Origin: Lachnospiraceae bacterium | GTDB taxonomy: Bacteria; Bacillota; Clostridia; Lachnospirales; Lachnospiraceae | Length of the DNA stretch: 55,753 nt | Assembly (NCBI GenBank): GCA_021202465.1 | Contig: JAJQCZ010000015.1 | Location: forward strand, 1 to 55,753 | Reading direction: 5' to 3' | Shown here: positions 50,669 to 55,753 of the stretch, in pieces | Layout: the number at the start of each line of letters is the position of its first letter | Numbering within the stretch: the first letter of the stretch is position 1 | Translations under genes and position numbers: made by a program | The notes under the pieces: generated by a model | Seen by the model: only the letters and a program-made list of their open reading frames with translations | Told to the model about the DNA's origin: nothing | The model's database searches: none

Positions 50669-50686
50669 TTAAGATATCTTTAAGAT
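50669..50686. promoter_or_regulatory. Direct-repeat response-regulator box
   Basis: TTAAGAT at 50669-50675 and 50680-50686, exactly 11 bp apart, 12 bp upstream of the -35 box. Spacing of 11 bp (one helical turn) is what OmpR/PhoB-type dimers prefer. Confidence 0.55.
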
Positions 50687-50697
50687 TCGAGGCATCA

Positions 50698-51588
50698 TCA
50701 GAACACATAATGCTCCACATAGGAAGAAAATGATTTGATCGCCGGATAGTCCAGCAGCTCCCGCAGAGTCACATAGTAGATCGTGCGGTGGATCTTCTCG
50801 CGCATGGGCACGATGCAGACATTTTCCGGGCAGACCTTCTGAGCGATGGAGGCAGAGACGATGGAAATACCCAGCCCCTGCTCCGCCAGCTGACAGTTGA
50901 TGTCCGTCTGGCTGGTTTCGCAGAGGATGTGCGGCGTGACGCCGTTCGTCTGGAAGAGAACATTCAGCTGCTGATAGAGAATCGACTCAGGAGCGGGCAT
51001 AATCAGATTCTGGTCCGTGAAGTCCTCCAGCTCCAGAGCTTCCTTCTCCGACAGGGGATTGTCCGCGGGAATCAGCGTCACATACTCATCCTCGGCAATC
51101 TTTCGATAGAATAGTTCCTCCTGCTTTTCCAGGCTCTGATCTGTGCTGATGAGGAAAACCGCGTGCAGCGAACGCTTCTTCAGCAGGCTGAGGAGCGTTC
51201 CGCTGATCTTGATGGTCAGCTCATAGCGGATCCCCGGCATGGCCTCCTGATAGCGGCGCAGCAGATGATAGAAATCCAGATAGCCGCTGATCGAGGGCAT
51301 CCCGATCCGCAGCGTCCCCGCCAGCAGCTGCCCGTGCTTCTGCATCAGCTCCGAGAGCTGGTCGAAACCGTTGACGATGCGCTCCGCATGCAGCGCGAAG
51401 TCCTCTCCGGCGTCGGTCAGAGACACAGACTTCGGATGGCGCACCAGCAGCGGGATGCCCAGTTCCTGCTCCAGCTTCTGAATCTGCTGGGACAGAGACG
51501 GCTGAGAAACATAGAGATTCTGCGCGGCGGCGGAAATATTGTTGGTCCGCGCGATTTCCAGGAAATAGCGAAGCTGATTGATCTGCAT
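50698..51588 (-). CDS. LysR-family transcriptional regulator
   Basis: 296 residues. N-terminal HTH with MQINQLRYFLEIARTNNISAAAQNLYVSQPSLSQQIQKLE is diagnostic, and the rest is the periplasmic-protein-like co-inducer domain. The start has AGGAGG-like GGAGGG upstream. It is divergent from the SLC13 transporter gene, and a clear LTTR box (51705-51727) lies between them, so it most likely senses a small carboxylate or related compound and controls the transporter/oxidoreductase run. Confidence 0.95.
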   Translation of the reverse strand: MQINQLRYFLEIARTNNISAAAQNLYVSQPSLSQQIQKLEQELGIPLLVRHPKSVSLTDAGEDFALHAERIVNGFDQLSELMQKHGQLLAGTLRIGMPSISGYLDFYHLLRRYQEAMPGIRYELTIKISGTLLSLLKKRSLHAVFLISTDQSLEKQEELFYRKIAEDEYVTLIPADNPLSEKEALELEDFTDQNLIMPAPESILYQQLNVLFQTNGVTPHILCETSQTDINCQLAEQGLGISIVSASIAQKVCPENVCIVPMREKIHRTIYYVTLRELLDYPAIKSFSSYVEHYVF

Positions 51589-51704
51589 ACGGTTGCCCTC
51601 CTTCGTACATGACTTTTGATTCTGCTCTCTGCTTCAGCCATAGCCGGTCAGACGCCGAAAATACGGATTTCTTGTCAAAGACCGGTACGGCTGATCTGGC
51701 TCTC

Positions 51705-51727
51705 TGCCATAAGTTTCGCCTATGGCA
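51705..51727. promoter_or_regulatory. LTTR box (LysR binding site)
   Basis: TGCCATA-N9-TATGGCA is a perfect 7-bp inverted repeat and contains the T-N11-A pattern of LysR sites. It ends 18 bp before the -35 box of the transporter promoter, the usual activator position. Confidence 0.75.
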
Positions 51728-51745
51728 AGGATAATAACAGAATAT

Positions 51746-51774
51746 TTTACTTTTAGCAATGATTTTCTTATAAT
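51746..51774 (+). promoter_or_regulatory. Promoter of the SLC13 transporter gene
   Basis: TTTACT (51746-51751), 17 bp, TATAAT (51769-51774), about 45 bp before the start codon. Confidence 0.65.
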
Positions 51775-51819
51775 CTCAGACAACAAGCAAATCATATCTT
51801 CAAGCAAAGGAGAAGAAAA

Positions 51820-53280
51820 ATGAAGCAAAAAAATTCCAAAGATCTGATCTTCCTGGCTCTGGCGCTGATCGTCATGGTTGGCTCCCATTTCGTGACGCCC
51901 TTCGCCGGGCTGAGTCAGGACGCCATGGCCGTGCTCGGCGTGTTCTTCGGCTCCCTGATTATGTGGATCACGATCTCCATCGACTGGCCCAGCCTGATCA
52001 CCCTGATGACCCTCGGGCTCATCTCCACCTTCGGTTTCTCGTCCACCTTCAGCGGCGCCTTCGGTAATTCCACCGTCGCCTTCCTGATCTTCACCTTCTG
52101 TCTGTTGTATCCCCTGGCGAAGACCAACTTCGTGCGGCGCTGTACCGTGGCTTTCATCACCAACAAAATCGCCCGCCGGGGTCCCTGGTTTTTCGTCTGC
52201 TTCCTGCTGGCGGCTGTCACCTTCATGGGTCTGTTCGTCTCTCCCTCGGTGCTGTTCGTGGCCTTCATGCCCTTCCTGGAAGACATCTTCAGTGTTCTTG
52301 ATATCAAAAAGGGCGGCAAGACCGGCAATATGATGATGATGGGCACCGCCTTCTGCATCAGCCTTTCCTCCGGTATGACAGCCATCGGCCACGTATGGCC
52401 TACCATGGCAATCGGCTATTACACAGCCGCCACGGGGATCGATGTCAACCAGTTCCAGTACATGGCCTTCGGCATCCCCACCGGCATCATTCTGATCGTA
52501 CTGCTGATTCTCGTATTCAAATTCCTGTATCGTCCGGATGACATCAAAGACATCAACCCGGAGAAGGCCATGAAGCTGCGAGGCACCGTGCCGCCCGCGG
52601 ACCGCAAGGAGAAGATCATCCTCGCCACCATCGGTATGGTCGTCGTCCTCTGGGTCGGTCCCAGCCTCGTCAAGGGCATCCTGCCGGATCTCTACACCAC
52701 TATCAACGGTCTGACCACCGCCATGCCTCCGCTGCTGGGCTGCATCATCCTCTTCATCTGCAAGGACAAGGGTGAACGCATCATGAACTTCAAGGAAGTG
52801 ACCTCCAAAGGCGTGCTCTGGGGCAGCATCCTCATGACCGGCGCTGCGACCTACCTGGGCTCCTGCCTGACCAACAGCGATATCGGCATCAGCGACTGGC
52901 TCTCCACGTCCCTGTCGCCTCTGGCCGCTTCCCTGCCCGTCACCGGCATGATTCTCTTCTTCATGACCTGGGCCATCCTGGAGACCAACTTCTCCTCCAA
53001 CATCGTCACCACCACCGTCGTCAGCGCTGTGGCTCTGTCCGTGCTGACCGCCCTTCCCTCCGGTACCGTCAGCGTAGGCGCTGTGGTCTGCATGGTCGGC
53101 TTCTGCGCCGCCATCTCCAACATGACCCCGGCCGGACAGAGTACAGTCAACATGGTAGCCATCGGCTCCGGCTGGACGACCACGAAGGACATGTTCATCT
53201 GGGGCGGCATCTTCGCTCTCATGGGCATTCTGGTGCTTACCTTCCTCGGCTACCCGCTGGCGTCCGTGATCATCGGATAA
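51820..53280 (+). CDS. SLC13/DASS-family anion (di/tricarboxylate) transporter
   Basis: 486-residue membrane transporter with about 11-12 membrane segments. The two characteristic half-repeats appear as FVSPSVLFVAFMPFLEDIF and LETNFSSNIVTTTVVSAVAL. The short Ser-Asn-Thr-type Na+ site of DASS members is partly altered (SSN followed by IVTTT). MAFGIPTGIILIVLL is also family-like. The start has AAAGGAG upstream. It probably imports a di- or tricarboxylate, sulfate or similar anion. The next gene, for an FAD oxidoreductase, may act on the imported compound. Confidence 0.88.
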   Translation: MKQKNSKDLIFLALALIVMVGSHFVTPFAGLSQDAMAVLGVFFGSLIMWITISIDWPSLITLMTLGLISTFGFSSTFSGAFGNSTVAFLIFTFCLLYPLAKTNFVRRCTVAFITNKIARRGPWFFVCFLLAAVTFMGLFVSPSVLFVAFMPFLEDIFSVLDIKKGGKTGNMMMMGTAFCISLSSGMTAIGHVWPTMAIGYYTAATGIDVNQFQYMAFGIPTGIILIVLLILVFKFLYRPDDIKDINPEKAMKLRGTVPPADRKEKIILATIGMVVVLWVGPSLVKGILPDLYTTINGLTTAMPPLLGCIILFICKDKGERIMNFKEVTSKGVLWGSILMTGAATYLGSCLTNSDIGISDWLSTSLSPLAASLPVTGMILFFMTWAILETNFSSNIVTTTVVSAVALSVLTALPSGTVSVGAVVCMVGFCAAISNMTPAGQSTVNMVAIGSGWTTTKDMFIWGGIFALMGILVLTFLGYPLASVIIG

Positions 53281-53345
53281 TCGGATAAAATTTTGAAATC
53301 AACTGTATCCGTACCTGAACCGTCGGATTCGCCTGTAAATGTCAC

Positions 53346-53373
53346 TTGCAAATTTACACAGAATTGATAGAAT
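53346..53373 (+). promoter_or_regulatory. Candidate internal promoter for the FAD oxidoreductase
   Basis: TTGCAA (53346-53351), 16 bp, TAGAAT (53368-53373), about 55 bp before the start. Confidence 0.4.
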
Positions 53374-53378
53374 GAAAA

Positions 53379-53414
53379 GCGGAAGGGCAGGAGCTGCAGG
53401 GCTCCTGCCTCCGC
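53379..53414 (+). other. Leader hairpin just before the FAD oxidoreductase ribosome site
   Basis: GCGGA-AG-GGCAGGAGC (53379-53394) pairs with GCTCCTGCCTCCGC (53401-53414) with a 2-base bulge. It ends 4 bp before AAGGAGG. It could sequester translation or protect the mRNA; no T run follows. Confidence 0.55.
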
Positions 53415-53428
53415 TCCAAGGAGGATTC

Positions 53429-54694
53429 ATGGGGAATTTTGATATGTATTATGACGTAGTGGTCGCCGGCGGCGGCACGGCCGGCGTCTCGGCCGCCGTG
53501 GGAGCAGCCCAGGCCGGCGCCAAAGTTCTGCTGATCGAGCGCAGTTCCTTCCTCGGCGGCGTGGGAACACATGCCGGCGTCGGCGCCTTCTCTGGCGTCT
53601 ATACCTGCGGTGAAGACCCGCAGAAATGTGTTGCCGGAGTCAGTGACCTGATTCAGGAAGAGATGGATAAGCTCTCTCCCCGCGCTACGGAGCTCATCAT
53701 TTCCGCCGCAGGAAATAAAAACATCCAGTTCAAGCCCGAATATCTGAAGGTGGCTCTGGACAACCTGCTCGATCGCTTCCACGTCGATTTCCTCTTTCAC
53801 ACGGTCATGATCGGTGCGGAGCGAACCGACGGAAAGATCACGCAAATTCGCTGTATGGACGACGAACGGGAATTCACCGTCGGCGCGAAGGCCTTTGTTG
53901 ACGCCACCGGCGACGCCAATCTGGCTCATATGGCCGGATCCGCCACGATCTGGGGCGACGAGGACGGTCAGGTTATGGCCGCCACCCTCCCCTTCCGTCT
54001 CTGCGGCGTCGACATCACGCAGGATATGACACCGGCGGCTGTGGAACGGGCCGTGAAGAAGGGCAAGGAAGTGGGAATTCCCCATCTGACCCGGGAAAAA
54101 GGCTTCGTGCAGAAGATTACTGGTTCTCAGGAGGTTCTGGTGCTTCTCCCCAGTGTCATTCCCAACGGACTGACCGCCGAAGAGCTGACCAAGATGGAAA
54201 AATTCACCCGCGGCCAGGCGCTCTATTATGTGGAAGCCTTCCGCCGCTTCATGCCCGGCATGGAGCATTGTGAGCTGACGATGATCGGCCCTTCCATCGG
54301 ATTCCGGGAGACCCGCCGTCTGGTCGGCCGCGCGATGCTCACCGCCGACGACGTCCTGCAGCGAACCAAACGGGCCGACAGCATTGGCCGGGGCGGCTGG
54401 AAACCGGAGATACACAAGAGTCTCAACGAAGCCGCCGTCTACTGCGACGTCCCCGGCGCCAGCTACTATGACATCCCGCTCGACTGTCTGCGCAGCGTCG
54501 ATACGGACAATCTCTACGGCTGCGGGCGCCTGCTCTCGGCCGACAGTCAGGCCATGGCCGCTTCCCGCGTCATGGGAACCTGCTTCGTCACCGGCCAGGC
54601 CGCCGGTGTCGCCGCCGCGATTCAGGCGCTGGAGGGAGAAGCTCCGGTGGAACGGGTGCGCGAGGAGCTGACCCTGCAGGGAGCGCTGGTATAG
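53429..54694 (+). CDS. FAD-dependent oxidoreductase (FAD_oxidored family)
   Basis: 421 residues. The start MGNFDMYYD (53429) has AAGGAGG upstream; longer readings run into the leader hairpin. The FAD-binding motif VVAGGGTAGVSAAVGAAQAGAKVLLIER lies near the N-terminus, and DATGDANLAHMAG (about 160) is the second dinucleotide element typical of the family. The end has YGCGRLLSADSQAMAASRVMGTCFVTGQAAG. Members oxidise varied hydroxy-acids or unsaturated acids; the substrate is unknown, probably linked to the transported anion. Confidence 0.87.
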   Translation: MGNFDMYYDVVVAGGGTAGVSAAVGAAQAGAKVLLIERSSFLGGVGTHAGVGAFSGVYTCGEDPQKCVAGVSDLIQEEMDKLSPRATELIISAAGNKNIQFKPEYLKVALDNLLDRFHVDFLFHTVMIGAERTDGKITQIRCMDDEREFTVGAKAFVDATGDANLAHMAGSATIWGDEDGQVMAATLPFRLCGVDITQDMTPAAVERAVKKGKEVGIPHLTREKGFVQKITGSQEVLVLLPSVIPNGLTAEELTKMEKFTRGQALYYVEAFRRFMPGMEHCELTMIGPSIGFRETRRLVGRAMLTADDVLQRTKRADSIGRGGWKPEIHKSLNEAAVYCDVPGASYYDIPLDCLRSVDTDNLYGCGRLLSADSQAMAASRVMGTCFVTGQAAGVAAAIQALEGEAPVERVREELTLQGALV

Positions 54695-54740
54695 AAATAA
54701 CATATACAGAAAACTATTTTAACAAGAAAAGAATCTCCGA

Positions 54741-54771
54741 GAATCCCGGTATGCGCCGTATACCGGGATTC
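54741..54771. other. Perfect hairpin between the FAD oxidoreductase and chorismate mutase genes
   Basis: GAATCCCGGTAT-N7-ATACCGGGATTC (54741-54752, 54760-54771), a perfect 12-bp stem with a 7-base loop. There is no T run, so it may be an mRNA processing or stability element or a weak terminator. Confidence 0.6.
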
Positions 54772-54804
54772 AGGTGATGAAACGCACAAGGAGGAATCAA
54801 TGCG

Positions 54805-55371
54805 ATGACACTCGAAGAAGTAAGAGGAAAGATCGATGCCATAGACCCCCAGATCAAAGGGCTTCTGATGCAGCGGTTAGACTGCTCTCTGGAAGTGGCC
54901 AAAGTAAAGGCCGCCGCCGGTGAGACCAATATCTACCGTGCCGACCGCGAGGAAGCCATCCTGGATCGTCTGGGCGAGGGTGTTCCGGAAGACCGGAAGG
55001 CCGGTTATCTGGCTGTGGTGCGCAAAATCATGGAGGCCAGCCGTATGTACCAGTACGGCCTGCTGTACGACTGGATGGACGACCTGTTCGCGCCGCTGGC
55101 GGAAGGCATCACCATCAAGGAAAACGGAACCCGTGTCCGCGTCCGCCTGACCCGTGAGAACCGTCCCAACGCCATGTCCTCTATCCTCAGCATGATCGGC
55201 GACTATGGCTACAACATGGACCGCATGGAGCTGATTGAGGACAACAAGGAGACAAATACCGTCACCTTCGAGCTGCTCATTCTGGGAAACCTCAGCGAAA
55301 AGCATATGAAGACCCTGATGTTCCAGCTCTCCCGGGAAAGCATGGACTTCCGGATTCTGGAGAATGAATAG
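54805..55371 (+). CDS. Chorismate mutase (AroQ) with C-terminal ACT domain
   Basis: 188 residues. Residues 1-90 are the AroQ helical domain (LEEVRGKIDAIDPQIKGLLMQRLDCSLEVAKVKA), converting chorismate to prephenate. Residues from about 105 resemble an ACT amino-acid-binding domain (RVRVRLTRENRPNAMSSILSMIGDYGYNMDRMELIED), suggesting feedback by an aromatic amino acid. The prephenate dehydratase domain of the usual fused enzyme is missing. The start at 54805 follows AAGGAGG with an intervening two-codon reading frame ATG-CGA-TGA at 54800 that overlaps it. Confidence 0.87.
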   Translation: MTLEEVRGKIDAIDPQIKGLLMQRLDCSLEVAKVKAAAGETNIYRADREEAILDRLGEGVPEDRKAGYLAVVRKIMEASRMYQYGLLYDWMDDLFAPLAEGITIKENGTRVRVRLTRENRPNAMSSILSMIGDYGYNMDRMELIEDNKETNTVTFELLILGNLSEKHMKTLMFQLSRESMDFRILENE

Positions 55372-55390
55372 AATACAATAAAGTTATATA

Positions 55391-55454
55391 GTCCCTAAGT
55401 TCAGGAATTGGAACGCGAGCGTTCCATTCCTGAACTTTTGTCTCTTGTGTTATT
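55391..55454 (+). repeat. Palindromic dispersed repeat, copy 2
   Basis: Core GGAACGC-GA-GCGTTCC inside a longer stem (55397-55437), followed by TTTTGTCTCTTGTGT. It is the reverse complement of the copy at 44631-44695. It lies 20 bp after the chorismate mutase stop and may act as its terminator. Confidence 0.8.
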
Positions 55455-55640
55455 AACAAATTGTTCATATATCTTTTCAAAATCTTTTACAACGCCATCA
55501 TTCATTTGTCATGAATATTTCTTATCATAAAACCATGCAAGAGCTAAGCCAACAGCGTTGGCAGGCAATCATTTTTTTCATAATATGCGCCGGATCGGAA
55601 TACAGTTCCGGTTCCGGCAACTTCCTCCCTTTCATAATGC
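55455..55640. other. AT-rich, structured gene-free stretch
   Basis: No coding region was recognised. GCCAAC-AGC-GTTGGC (about 55550-55564) is a perfect 6-bp hairpin, and a longer imperfect one with arms GCCGGA.../...TCCGGC lies near 55590-55620. These precede a good terminator, so a small RNA or leader is possible. Confidence 0.35.
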
Positions 55641-55669
55641 AAAAGACCCGCAGGTGGTGCGGGTCTTTT
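55641..55669. terminator. Rho-independent terminator near the window end
   Basis: AAAAGACCCGCA (55641-55652) pairs with TGCGGGTCTTTT (55658-55669) around GGTGG, followed by TGTTTT. It can act on either strand. Beyond it, CAGGAGATTCATTG may be the start of a gene outside the window. Confidence 0.8.
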
Positions 55670-55753
55670 GTTTTGCAATTTTTTCCCTCTTATTGACAAA
55701 ATGGGGCTGTGAAAAAACAACCCCAAACAGCAGGAGATTCATTGATTCGAACA

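Noticed and set aside
53354-54703. Minus-strand 449-codon frame opposite the FAD oxidoreductase
   Set aside because: Antisense shadow with no family pattern.

Overview
The window looks like chromosomal DNA from a Gram-positive anaerobe of the Clostridia, most likely a GC-rich member of the Lachnospiraceae or a close relative. This rests on gene content and signals: strong AGGAGG ribosome-binding sites, TTGACA/TATAAT-type promoters, oxygen-sensitive radical dehydratase activators (BadF/HgdC family), a CdaA/CdaR pair, a BlaI/M56 pair and PucR- and VanR/S-like regulators. No phage, integrase, transposase or CRISPR array was seen. The species cannot be named from the sequence alone.

Layout. Positions 97-9738 (minus strand) hold a nine-gene run: an AtuA-like protein split into two genes, a class III CoA-transferase, a thiolase and a complete Dpp/Opp-type ABC importer. 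All are read from one good promoter that overlaps a 35-bp operator-like palindrome (9755-9789). It looks like an import-and-CoA-activation catabolic operon of unknown substrate. Positions 9939-15399 hold a DegV fatty-acid-binding protein, an amidase with a SPOR domain and no signal peptide, a BlaI/M56 protease pair and a divergent PucR-type regulator. Four tRNA genes (Gly, His, Gln, Lys) follow at 15508-15876. Positions 15981-26769 are mostly housekeeping: a beta-helix surface protein, a YfcE phosphodiesterase, an XTP/dITP pyrophosphatase, an RlmL-like methyltransferase, a small 16-residue-repeat protein with a sigma-G-like promoter, a HAAS-type membrane protein, leuA, cdaR, cdaA and two unrecognised membrane proteins.

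Positions 26889-40976 form an anaerobic redox and dehydration region. It has an OYE-like flavoprotein, an Fe-dependent alcohol dehydrogenase with an aldehyde dehydrogenase, a 1489-residue double-BadF activase and a two-gene 2-hydroxyacyl-CoA dehydratase-like unit whose second gene fuses a dehydratase subunit to its own activase. A MNT/HEPN nucleotidyltransferase pair sits between these, and an orphan substrate-binding lipoprotein follows. Positions 41010-50570 hold a MATE exporter, two two-component systems and an aconitase-superfamily hydratase. The gap inside the second two-component system is packed with repeats. Positions 50698-55371 hold a LysR regulator with a clear LTTR box, an SLC13 carboxylate transporter, an FAD oxidoreductase and a chorismate mutase-ACT protein.

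Two copies of one palindromic repeat lie in opposite orientations at 44631-44695 and 55391-55454. The best candidates for undescribed biology are the HgdB-activase fusion unit, the AtuA/CoA-transferase/thiolase/importer operon with its operator, the repeat array at 49557-49867, and the repeat protein at 20104-20367. All functional names are inferred from recognisable motifs and have not been checked against databases.
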